DNA of 11,881 nucleotides from an uncultured Bdellovibrionales bacterium (GTDB lineage: Bacteria; Bdellovibrionota; Bdellovibrionia; Bdellovibrionales; UBA1609), in the NCBI GenBank assembly GCA_937980625.1, contig CALJPJ010000042.1:1-11881 (forward strand), written 5' to 3'. The position numbers and the translations under genes were made by a program. The notes under the pieces were generated by a model, which searched no databases, was not told the origin of the DNA, and saw nothing but the letters and a program-made list of their open reading frames with translations. Every line of letters begins with the position of its first letter. The first letter of the stretch is position 1. Below, piece by piece: positions 1 through 5,739 of this stretch.

Positions 1-1596
1 GCTCAATGTGACAAAGAGCTTTACTGCTCTTACATGAATAGTAGAGTTCACAAGCAAAATAACTTAACTGTATTAGAAGGTGAAGTCGTACGTCTGAGCA
101 TTAATAATGATGTTGTTGACGGTGTATTTTTAACTGATAACAGTTTAATTAGGTCAAAAGCAGTTATAATTACTACTGGTACTTTCATGAATGCAATTAT
201 GCATATAGGTGATAAGCAAACACCTGGGGGTAGAGTTGGTGATAAATCTACAACTGGCATTTCTGATCAGCTAGATGAATTTGGTTTTAAAGTGACTCGC
301 TTAAAAACTGGTACTCCTCCCCGTCTTCTTGCTTCGAGTATTGACTGGGAAAAGACAACTCCAGTTTTTGGCGACAATGACTTTTTTCCATTTAGTTATC
401 GAAGTAATAATATACTTAAGCTTGAGCAGATAGCTTGTTATATGGCTCACACCAATGAATTAACACATGAAATTATTCGAAATAACCTAAATTTGTCTCC
501 AATGTATTCTGGTGCTATTTCTGGTAATGGCCCAAGGTATTGTCCAAGTATTGAAGACAAAGTAACTCGTTTTAGTGATAAAAAAAGTCATTTAACATTT
601 TTAGAGCCTGAAGGTTTGAATACCCAAACTATATACCTCCAGGGTATATCAACTAGTTTGCCAAAAGATATACAATATCAAATACTTAAAACAATTCCTG
701 GTCTTGCCCAGGTTAAAATGATTAGGCCTGGATATGCAGTTGAGTATGACTTTATCGAACCTACTCAACTTACTCACTCCTTGGAAACCAAGGTTTTGGA
801 TAGTCTTTACTTAGCTGGTCAGATTAATGGAACAAGTGGATATGAAGAAGCTGCAGGTCAAGGCCTGGTTGCTGGTACTAATGCAGCACTAAAAATACTA
901 TATAAAGACCCATTAATCCTTGAAAGACATAACTCGTATATTGGGGTTTTAATAGATGACTTAGTTATAAAAGGTACTAAAGAACCTTATCGTATGATGA
1001 CTTCAAGAGCTGAACATAGATTAGTTTTGAGAGAAGATAATGTTCTTGAGAGGTTATTCGATATTTCTAGGCATAATTGTTTGATTGATGACGAAAGAAT
1101 CAAGTTTTATAATAATATCCTCGAGCAGAGAAACTTCTTTTATGAGTCTTTATGTAAAACTAAGATCACGCCTAAACCAAGCATTCAAAGTATTTTTAAT
1201 AAATTAGAAACCCCTGTTTTGCAAAAACCTATTACTTTAGATACTTTACTTAAGCGCAATGAAATTAATGGTTTAGATTTAAAGTTGTTTGATATTAAAC
1301 TACCTGATAGGCAGATTTATGAGCCTGTTGAAATAAATATTAAATACTCTGGTTATATAAACTTAGAAAATGAAAAAATTAAACAAACTAAAAAGCTTGA
1401 GAAATTAAAGATACCTGCCGACTTTAATTATGATAAACTGATTGGGCTCTCAACTGAAGAGGTTGAAAAATTAAGCCAAATCAAGCCACAGACTTTAGGG
1501 CAAGCAACTAGAATAAGTGGAGTTAACCCTTCAGCAATTCATGTAATAATGCTGTATTTAAAAAGCAGCAAAAGGAAAGATAGTGGGAAGCGGTAA
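1..1596 (+). CDS. mnmG: MnmG (GidA) tRNA modification enzyme, 5'-truncated by window edge
   Basis: This FAD-dependent enzyme works with MnmE to make the 5-(carboxymethyl)aminomethyl group on U34 of certain tRNAs in the cytoplasm. The reading frame is open from base 1 (first residues AQCDKELYCSYMNSRV, which align with the early FAD domain of MnmG), so the ATG at 34 is internal and the true start lies upstream of the window. About 531 residues are visible against roughly 620-630 for the family; the N-terminal dinucleotide-binding motif is missing. Seen motifs: HIGDKQTPGGRVGD, RLKTGTPPR, the two conserved cysteines in ACYMAHTNE (codon 436-438) and GPRYCPSIEDK (codon 541-543), RPGYAVEYDF, AGQINGTSGYEEAAGQG, and the C-terminal tRNA/MnmE-binding end with GQATRISGVNP. 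It overlaps rsmG by 14 bp, the usual mnmG-rsmG pairing close to the replication origin. Confidence 0.97.
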   Translation, partial: AQCDKELYCSYMNSRVHKQNNLTVLEGEVVRLSINNDVVDGVFLTDNSLIRSKAVIITTGTFMNAIMHIGDKQTPGGRVGDKSTTGISDQLDEFGFKVTRLKTGTPPRLLASSIDWEKTTPVFGDNDFFPFSYRSNNILKLEQIACYMAHTNELTHEIIRNNLNLSPMYSGAISGNGPRYCPSIEDKVTRFSDKKSHLTFLEPEGLNTQTIYLQGISTSLPKDIQYQILKTIPGLAQVKMIRPGYAVEYDFIEPTQLTHSLETKVLDSLYLAGQINGTSGYEEAAGQGLVAGTNAALKILYKDPLILERHNSYIGVLIDDLVIKGTKEPYRMMTSRAEHRLVLREDNVLERLFDISRHNCLIDDERIKFYNNILEQRNFFYESLCKTKITPKPSIQSIFNKLETPVLQKPITLDTLLKRNEINGLDLKLFDIKLPDRQIYEPVEINIKYSGYINLENEKIKQTKKLEKLKIPADFNYDKLIGLSTEEVEKLSQIKPQTLGQATRISGVNPSAIHVIMLYLKSSKRKDSGKR

Positions 1597-2299
1597 ATAT
1601 GTTTTTTTAGAAGCCACGGATGAGGAAAAAGCTCATGCTGAGATGTTAGCAAAAGGCTTAGATGGTAAGCCTAAAATTTATTGGCGCTTAGAAAACCTTG
1701 TCCCAGAGTCAAAACAGATTAAATACTTTAAAGCATTTCATGATGATCTTATAAAATTTAATACTAAAATCAACCTTGTTTCTAAAAAGTCTATATATAA
1801 CGCTGACATAGTGCATTTTTTTGATTGCATTGTTTCTTCGGAAAAAATTTTAGAGCTAGCTAAGTCAGATATTATACACGACTTAGGTTCAGGTAACGGG
1901 TTTCCCGGAATAATAATGGCACTGTTAGATAGGAACAGAAAATTTGTTTTAGTTGACTCTGATAGTAGAAAAATTGAGTTTATTAAGTATATTGCTAGTA
2001 AATTACAGCTTGTAAACGTTAAGGCTCAATGTATTGATATTAACAAAATGAAGGTGTCTAGTATTAGTTGTGCTGTTAGTAGAGGACTTGGGTCATTAAC
2101 GAAATCATTACTAATGGCTAATAAATCATTTGCTAGTAAAGCACAGTATTTTCATCTTAAGGGCCCTCTTTGGTCTAACGAGCTTGGGAGTATGCCCTCT
2201 CAGTTATTAACTCAATGGCGACCTGAAATGAAACTTGAGTATAAGCTTCCAAAAGATCTTGGAGAGAGGTTTTTAATTGAAACGTCACGATTAAACTAA
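1583..2299 (+). CDS. rsmG: RsmG (GidB) 16S rRNA m7G methyltransferase
   Basis: RsmG methylates N7 of a guanine in the 530 loop of 16S rRNA (G527 in E. coli) using S-adenosylmethionine. The 238-residue protein has a class I methyltransferase fold: FNTKINLVS at about 59-67, the SAM motif DLGSGNGFPG at 100-109, the acidic strand VDSDSRK at 124-130, SRGLGSL at 166-172 and LKG at 192-194. The start is a GTG preceded by AAGGAAAG with good spacing, overlapping mnmG by 14 bp, which suggests coupled translation. The first 40 or so residues extend beyond the E. coli form (207 aa), giving a length close to B. subtilis RsmG. An ATG at codon 21 is a possible alternative start but lacks a clear ribosome-binding site. 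The stop codon abuts a parS-like palindrome. Confidence 0.95.
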   Translation: MGSGKYVFLEATDEEKAHAEMLAKGLDGKPKIYWRLENLVPESKQIKYFKAFHDDLIKFNTKINLVSKKSIYNADIVHFFDCIVSSEKILELAKSDIIHDLGSGNGFPGIIMALLDRNRKFVLVDSDSRKIEFIKYIASKLQLVNVKAQCIDINKMKVSSISCAVSRGLGSLTKSLLMANKSFASKAQYFHLKGPLWSNELGSMPSQLLTQWRPEMKLEYKLPKDLGERFLIETSRLN

Positions 2300-2319
2300 T
2301 TGTTCCACGTAGAACAATT
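2298..2319. promoter_or_regulatory. parS-like centromere site 1 (ParB binding)
   Basis: The 16-bp core TGTTCCACGTAGAACA (2301-2316) differs from the perfect palindrome at 2849-2864 by a single base in the right half. Flanking bases extend the symmetry to 22 bp with one mismatched pair. The classical parS consensus is TGTTTCACGTGAAACA, and variants with TTCC/GGAA are known in other bacteria. The site fills the gap between the convergent stop codons of rsmG and the lipoprotein gene, touching both. ParB, encoded about 1.5 kb away, is the expected ligand. Hairpin or terminator activity is possible, but no T-run follows on either strand. Confidence 0.85.
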
Positions 2320-2818
2320 ATAACCCATGAAACTTTAAAATTTTCTGAATATCTTTTTTATGAGTTGGGGCCCTACTATTGTCAGACTTATTGATCTCTT
2401 CAACTGGTGTTAAGCTATTATTCTTTGCAATTTTATACAAACGAAACTCTTCTTTGTCAGGCCAGGGTTCATTGTTTTGAAACCTTAATTCATATCGAAT
2501 TTTAGCCATTTCCTTCCTTTTACGGAGTTTAATATATATGTATTTTTTTAACTGCTTAAAACGGGTGATATCCGAGGACATTGCTTCAATTCTTAATAAT
2601 CTGACTACCCGTCCTTTAGCTCGAACTGGTAAAGAGTTTATTTCATCTTTAACTATTTGTATTTCTGTTTCACGCAACTTGATGACTTTATCAATTTTTT
2701 CTATATCACTCTTTAAGTCAATATAGATTAAATCAACTTTTTCAGGATTTTTTACTCTTTTATCCATGCAAGATGTGCAAATTAAAGACAAAATAAGCAT
2801 AAAAATTGTTTTTTTCAT
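2318..2818 (-). CDS. Small predicted lipoprotein with coiled coil, unknown function
   Basis: I do not recognise a family for this 166-residue protein. The N-terminus MKKTIFMLILSLICTSC is a lipoprotein-type signal peptide: two lysines, a hydrophobic stretch, then a candidate lipidated Cys17. The lipobox is unusual (CTSC, with Cys rather than Leu at -3). The mature part begins CMDKRVKNPEKVD and is rich in Lys, Arg and Glu; residues about 30-105 look like one or two long amphipathic helices, probably coiled coil. The C-terminal 60 residues (WPDKEEFRLYKIAKN onward) are polar. The start has TAGGA just upstream on the minus strand. The gene points against rsmG and away from parA, bracketed by two parS sites. 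It lies in the envelope by prediction, most likely attached to a periplasm-facing membrane leaflet; a link with chromosome segregation rests on position alone. Confidence 0.75.
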   Translation of the reverse strand: MKKTIFMLILSLICTSCMDKRVKNPEKVDLIYIDLKSDIEKIDKVIKLRETEIQIVKDEINSLPVRAKGRVVRLLRIEAMSSDITRFKQLKKYIYIKLRKRKEMAKIRYELRFQNNEPWPDKEEFRLYKIAKNNSLTPVEEINKSDNSRAPTHKKDIQKILKFHGL

Positions 2819-2848
2819 AAAATCCTATTAAAACTAATAGACAGCTAA

Positions 2849-2864
2849 TGTTCCACGTGGAACA
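2849..2864. promoter_or_regulatory. parS centromere site 2 (perfect 16-bp palindrome)
   Basis: TGTTCCACGTGGAACA is a perfect 16-bp palindrome matching the bacterial chromosomal parS pattern (consensus TGTTTCACGTGAAACA, with a compensated T/A to C/G change in both arms). It lies in the divergent region between the lipoprotein gene and parA, 101 bp before the parA start. ParB should bind here and nucleate a partition complex. Its centre is 548 bp from that of site 1. Because a good -10 box follows at 2873-2878, bound ParB could also repress parAB transcription; this is inference. Confidence 0.93.
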
Positions 2865-2878
2865 ATCGGAAATATAAT
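2850..2878 (+). promoter_or_regulatory. Candidate parAB promoter overlapping parS site 2
   Basis: A consensus -10 hexamer TATAAT lies at 2873-2878, and 17 bp upstream is a weak -35 match, GTTCCA (2850-2855, 3 of 6), which is part of the parS palindrome. This would give a leader of roughly 80 nt before parA. The region is AT-rich, so a TATAAT could arise by chance; the call depends on position. Confidence 0.35.
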
Positions 2879-2955
2879 GATTAAACTTAAATAACTAAAG
2901 ACTAGATTTAGAATTTAGATATTTATGAGTAGTCAAAATCAACTTTGATAAGCAT

Positions 2956-2960
2956 GGGAG
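2956..2960 (+). promoter_or_regulatory. Ribosome-binding site deciding the parA start
   Basis: GGGAG lies 5 nt before the ATG at 2966. Upstream in-frame starts (TTG 2945, ATG 2954) overlap or precede this element and would add seven or fewer residues that ParA proteins do not normally carry, so 2966 is preferred. Confidence 0.7.
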
Positions 2961-2965
2961 CAAAC

Positions 2966-3802
2966 ATGATTAAAACTATTTGTATAGCTAACCAAAAGGG
3001 TGGAGTAGGAAAAACAACAACTTCAGTTAATTTAGCTGCTGCATTATCTGAGCTAGGAAGAAAAACACTTATAATTGATATGGACCCACAGGGTAATGCA
3101 TCTAGTGGCATTGGTATAAAAAGGTATGAAACTCAAGATAACAACGTTTATCATGTATTAATTGGCGAAAAGACTATCCAAGAGACTATCCAGGATACTC
3201 AACATGAAAATTTAAAAATAGTTTGTGCAACACCAGACCTTGTTGGAGCTGAAATTGAGTTAGTAGATATGCCTAATCGAGAGTATAGGCTAAAAGAGGC
3301 TATCAGCACTGTAGCTGATGATTTTGATTACGTGATAATTGATTGCCCACCCTCGTTAGGGCTACTGACGGTTAATGCACTATGTTCAGCACAATCATTT
3401 TTAGTTCCATTGCAGTGTGAGTATTATGCACTTGAGGGACTTAGCCAACTATTAAATACTGCGGGCATAATTAAAAAGAATTTAAACCCAATTTTAAAAA
3501 TTGAGGGTATAGTATTAACAATGTTTGATAAAAGAAACAACTTGAGCCACCAGGTTGTTTCAGAGATACAATCACATTTTGCGGATAAGGTATTTAAAGC
3601 AATAATACCAAGAAATGTAAGACTTAGTGAAGCTCCTAGTCATGGTTGCTCAATACTGCATTACGATATTAAATCAATTGGTGCGAAGAGATACCTAGAG
3701 TTAGCCACTGAACTAGATCAAAGGGTAAAAGATGCAAACCTAGAAAAACAATCAATAACACAGAATAAGCCATCTAACACAGCTCCTGAAGCTACGATAT
3801 AG
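2966..3802 (+). CDS. parA: ParA (Soj) chromosome-partitioning ATPase
   Basis: ParA is a deviant-Walker ATPase that binds nucleoid DNA as an ATP dimer and moves ParB-parS complexes apart. With the start at 2966 it has 278 residues: deviant Walker A KGGVGKTT at 11-18 with the signature lysine K11, Walker A' DMDPQGN at 38-44, and Walker B VIIDCPPSLG around 123-132. The later RNVRLSEAPSHG motif is typical of chromosomal ParA/Soj. Like Soj (253 aa) it lacks the N-terminal DNA-binding domain of plasmid type Ia ParA. The last 25 or so residues form a polar tail (NLEKQSITQNKPSNTAPE) longer than usual. It is followed 17 bp later by parB in the same operon, with parS upstream. Start choice is supported by GGGAG at 2956-2960. 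Confidence 0.97.
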   Translation: MIKTICIANQKGGVGKTTTSVNLAAALSELGRKTLIIDMDPQGNASSGIGIKRYETQDNNVYHVLIGEKTIQETIQDTQHENLKIVCATPDLVGAEIELVDMPNREYRLKEAISTVADDFDYVIIDCPPSLGLLTVNALCSAQSFLVPLQCEYYALEGLSQLLNTAGIIKKNLNPILKIEGIVLTMFDKRNNLSHQVVSEIQSHFADKVFKAIIPRNVRLSEAPSHGCSILHYDIKSIGAKRYLELATELDQRVKDANLEKQSITQNKPSNTAPEATI

Positions 3803-3819
3803 GCTAGGGGGAATGAGTA

Positions 3820-4821
3820 ATGACATCAACGACAAATAGTAAAAAAAATAGTAGCTCAAGAGGCCTAGGTAGAGGCCTAGGTAGTTTGCTGGGTAACCAA
3901 AATAATGAACAAAAAAAACAAACTAAAGAGATTACTAATGACACCCAAATTACTAATATTAATAATAAAATAGAAAACAAAACAAACAATAATGAAGCAA
4001 AAAAAGTGGTTAGAGCACTCAGTGTAGAAGAAAGGATATTACAGGTCGCAATTGAAAAAATAACTACAAATAAAGAGCAGCCAAGAAAAAAGTTTGATAA
4101 AGCAGCCTTAGATTCACTAGCACAATCAATAAAAGAACAAGGGATAATTCAGCCAATAACTGTAAAACCATTATTAACAGGTGAGTTCGAAATTATTGCT
4201 GGAGAAAGAAGGTGGAGGGCATCACAGATTGCTGGCTTACATAAAGTACCAGTTATTGTAAAAAAAGTAGATGAACAAAAATCATTAGAGTTTGCTTTAA
4301 TTGAAAATATTCAACGTGAAGACTTAAATGTAATTGAGGAGGCCATGGCTTATCAACATTTAATGAATAAGTTTGACCTAACTCAAAGTGAATTGGCTGT
4401 GAAAGTAGGAAAAGACAGAGCAACAGTAGCAAATTTACTTCGCTTAATACAGTTAGCGCCTGAAGTAAAAGAAATGGTTATAAACGGGGACATTTCATTA
4501 GGGCAAGCTAAACTATTGTTAACATTAAAAGATTTTAGAATGCAATTTAAAGTTGCAAGAAAGGTTGTAAAATCACAATTAAATGTAAAGCAAACGGACA
4601 AACTCATTAAAAAACTAAAAAATTCAGCGGTAATTGAGCCAGCTATAAATAAAGAAGTTGAAGTTCAAGTGAGTAGCATTACAAGTGAAATTCAAAAAAT
4701 TCTTGGAACAAAAGTGAAACTGAATTATGAAAACGGAAAGTCAAAATTACAAATACAATTTTATTCAGATGATGAATTAAATGGTTTTATTGATAAACTG
4801 AGGGAAAATTGGAAAAGGTAG
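3820..4821 (+). CDS. parB: ParB (Spo0J) CTP-dependent partition clamp protein
   Basis: ParB loads on parS, binds CTP, slides and spreads on nearby DNA, and stimulates ParA ATPase. The 333 residues show family order: an N-terminal ParA-interaction segment RGLGRGLGSLLG (14-25), a disordered Asn/Gln/Lys-rich linker (about 26-65), the CTPase/ParB_N domain with EQPRKKF (86-92), QPITVKP (111-117) and GERRWRAS (128-135), then ENIQREDLN (162-170), a helix-turn-helix around 187-210 (LTQSELAVKVGKDRATVANLLRL), ISLGQAKLLL, and a C-terminal dimerisation domain from about 270. The ATG at 3820 has AGGGGG upstream (3806-3811). It follows parA by 17 bp and overlaps the bactofilin gene by 13 bp. Likely targets in this window are the two parS sites. 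Confidence 0.97.
   Translation: MTSTTNSKKNSSSRGLGRGLGSLLGNQNNEQKKQTKEITNDTQITNINNKIENKTNNNEAKKVVRALSVEERILQVAIEKITTNKEQPRKKFDKAALDSLAQSIKEQGIIQPITVKPLLTGEFEIIAGERRWRASQIAGLHKVPVIVKKVDEQKSLEFALIENIQREDLNVIEEAMAYQHLMNKFDLTQSELAVKVGKDRATVANLLRLIQLAPEVKEMVINGDISLGQAKLLLTLKDFRMQFKVARKVVKSQLNVKQTDKLIKKLKNSAVIEPAINKEVEVQVSSITSEIQKILGTKVKLNYENGKSKLQIQFYSDDELNGFIDKLRENWKR
3859..3882 (+). repeat. Perfect 12-bp tandem duplication inside parB
   Basis: AGAGGCCTAGGT occurs twice head to tail with no mismatch and encodes RGLG-RGLG in the ParA-interaction segment of ParB. Each unit contains the overlapping palindromes AGGCCT and CCTAGG. The amino-acid pattern is normal for ParB; the exact DNA identity is the notable part. 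Confidence 0.9.
4800..4804 (+). promoter_or_regulatory. Shine-Dalgarno-like GAGGG before the bactofilin TTG
   Basis: GAGGG precedes the TTG at 4809 by only 4 nt, a short spacing. It lies within the 3' end of parB, so translational coupling is likely. The in-frame stop at 4794-4796 leaves no other plausible start upstream, and no ATG or GTG follows before the conserved fold. Confidence 0.5.
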
Positions 4822-5165
4822 AGATATATCAAAATACAGCAGTCACAGGACTATTAAATTCTGGAACGAAATTTGAGGGAAACTTAAGCTTTGAAGGTTG
4901 TGTGCGTTTAGCTGGTGAGTTTAAAGGTGAAATCTTTACCAAAGATACTTTAATAATATCAGAAGAAGCACGTGTTAACGCAGATATAGAGGCTAATAGC
5001 ATAATTTTATCAGGTGTACTTGAGGGTAACATTATTGCAAAAAAACAAGTTATAATGAAGCCTCCGGCAGTATTTAAGGGCTCAGTTACAACTCCAAGTC
5101 TAAAGATACTTGAAGGCGTGGTATTTCAGGGAGCCTCCCATATGAAAGAAGAAAAACAAGTTTAA
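4809..5165 (+). CDS. Bactofilin (polymer-forming cytoskeletal protein)
   Basis: Bactofilins (DUF583) are small right-handed beta-helix proteins that polymerise without nucleotide and act as scaffolds for cell-shape, polarity and chromosome-positioning functions. This 118-residue protein has the repeating beta-helix pattern at about 13-108: GTKFEGNLSFEGCVRLAGEFKG, then SEEARVNADIEANSIILSG, LEGNIIAKKQVIM, and FKGSVTTPSLKILEG. It has short polar tails on both sides, as is usual. The start is TTG within the end of parB (13-bp overlap), with GAGGG just upstream. Placement next to parAB recalls Myxococcus, where bactofilins BacNOP hold the ParABS machinery near the poles; a similar job here is inference. 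It is the last gene before the atp leader, and no clear terminator separates them. Confidence 0.93.
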   Translation: MEKVEIYQNTAVTGLLNSGTKFEGNLSFEGCVRLAGEFKGEIFTKDTLIISEEARVNADIEANSIILSGVLEGNIIAKKQVIMKPPAVFKGSVTTPSLKILEGVVFQGASHMKEEKQV

Positions 5166-5168
5166 TTC

Positions 5169-5204
5169 AGTATAAAAACTAACGCTGCATATTAAGTATA
5201 AAAA
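5169..5204. repeat. Direct repeat AGTATAAAAA x2
   Basis: AGTATAAAAA occurs at 5169-5178 and again at 5195-5204, 26 bp start to start. It could be a duplicated -10-like element or chance in AT-rich DNA. Confidence 0.5.
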
Positions 5205-5222
5205 TCATAATTAATACCATTA

Positions 5223-5268
5223 TTTGAGCTTGACCAAAAATAGGTGCCAGGTTAACCCTAAGCTCAAA
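5223..5268 (+). promoter_or_regulatory. Inverted repeat in the atp leader, possible mRNA structure
   Basis: TTTGAGCTT (5223-5231) and AAGCTCAAA (5260-5268) are exact 9-bp inverted arms around a 28-nt loop. A second, mutually exclusive stem can form between UUGACC (5230-5235) and GGUUAA (5250-5255, one G-U pair), sharing bases with the left arm. The structure ends 21 nt before the b' subunit ATG and just before GGGA at 5277-5280. It may influence translation or mRNA stability, or be a protein site; there is no T-run, so it is not a terminator. Confidence 0.45.
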
Positions 5269-5289
5269 ATTAAAGTGGGAATAAATATT

Positions 5290-5739
5290 ATGGATATGTT
5301 AAAATCTCTTGGTATCGATAGTACAATCTTTGTTCAGTTTGGAATATTTGTTGTATCTTATTTAATACTCACACGTATGGTTTTTAAACCATATTTCCAA
5401 GCCTATATGGAGCGATACAATAGGACTGTTGGTAGTGAGGACGTCACTTCTAAGCTTGTAGAGGAAACTGCTCAGCTTGAAACTGAGTACGAAGAAAATG
5501 CAAAAGCATTAAATCTAAAAATAAAAAATATTTTTGATGATGAAAAAAAACAAGCATTAGAAAAACAAGCCCAAATGATACAAACTGCAAACCTAAAAGC
5601 TGAAGAGTATCGCAAAAAATCAGAGCTAGAGCTTGAACAAACAAAGTCTAAAATTTATGACGATCTTAAACAAGAAATTGGCCCACTTGCTGAGTTAATT
5701 AAAAAAACAGTAATAGGAAAGGGGAAAGTAGATTTATGA
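5290..5739 (+). CDS. atpF': ATP synthase F0 subunit b' (first of two b-type stalk subunits)
   Basis: This is one half of a b/b' peripheral stalk that holds F1 against the membrane. With the ATG at 5290 the protein has 149 residues: a single membrane segment at about 12-32 (TIFVQFGIFVVSYLILTRMVF) followed by KPYFQAYMERYNRT and a long charged helix to the C-terminus. Longer readings from a TTG at 5224 add an unconvincing polar leader that runs through the inverted repeat, so I prefer 5290 (GGGA 9 nt upstream; the second ATG at 5296 is also possible). It overlaps the next gene by ATGA. Calling it b' rather than b follows its first position and short form; the two could be named the other way. 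Confidence 0.88.
   Translation: MDMLKSLGIDSTIFVQFGIFVVSYLILTRMVFKPYFQAYMERYNRTVGSEDVTSKLVEETAQLETEYEENAKALNLKIKNIFDDEKKQALEKQAQMIQTANLKAEEYRKKSELELEQTKSKIYDDLKQEIGPLAELIKKTVIGKGKVDL

Larger units (their letters stand above)
5166..5289 (+). other. Leader region before the atp operon
   Basis: This 124-bp non-coding gap separates the bactofilin gene from the first atp gene. It has an AT-rich left half with a repeated 10-mer (5169-5178 and 5195-5204) and a right half that can fold (5223-5268). I see no intrinsic terminator and no strong -35/-10 pair: TATAAA occurs at 5171 and 5197 and TTGACC at 5230, but none pairs with a good partner. The atp genes could be read from a local promoter or from parAB; the sequence does not decide. 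Confidence 0.6.

Noticed and set aside
630..650. ATATACC / GGTATAT inverted repeat inside mnmG
   Set aside because: Short 7-bp arms within coding sequence in AT-rich DNA, with no neighbouring element to support a function.
779..797. CCTTGG-AAA-CCAAGG hairpin followed by TTTT inside mnmG
   Set aside because: It looks like a small terminator but lies within a highly conserved coding stretch (SLETKVLDSLYLAG) with a 6-bp stem and a 3-nt loop; most likely coincidence.
2760..2768. TTATCCATG, a partial DnaA-box match near the parS sites
   Set aside because: A single imperfect match inside the lipoprotein gene with no cluster of boxes or AT-rich unwinding repeats. The replication origin may be near but is not shown in this window.
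2825..2840. CTATTA / TAATAG short inverted repeat ahead of the lipoprotein gene
   Set aside because: Six AT-rich base pairs are too weak to claim an operator or terminator without comparison.
2945..2965. Longer ParA starts at TTG 2945 or ATG 2954
   Set aside because: The GGGAG ribosome-binding site sits inside this stretch and fits the ATG at 2966, which gives the standard ParA N-terminus.
4968..4980. GCACGTGTTAA resembling a parS core inside the bactofilin gene
   Set aside because: Only the central CACGTG is shared; neither arm is symmetrical.
5224..5289. Longer N-terminus for the b' subunit from TTG 5224
   Set aside because: The added residues are polar and unlike b subunits, the TTG has no ribosome-binding site, and the stretch is better explained by the leader inverted repeat.
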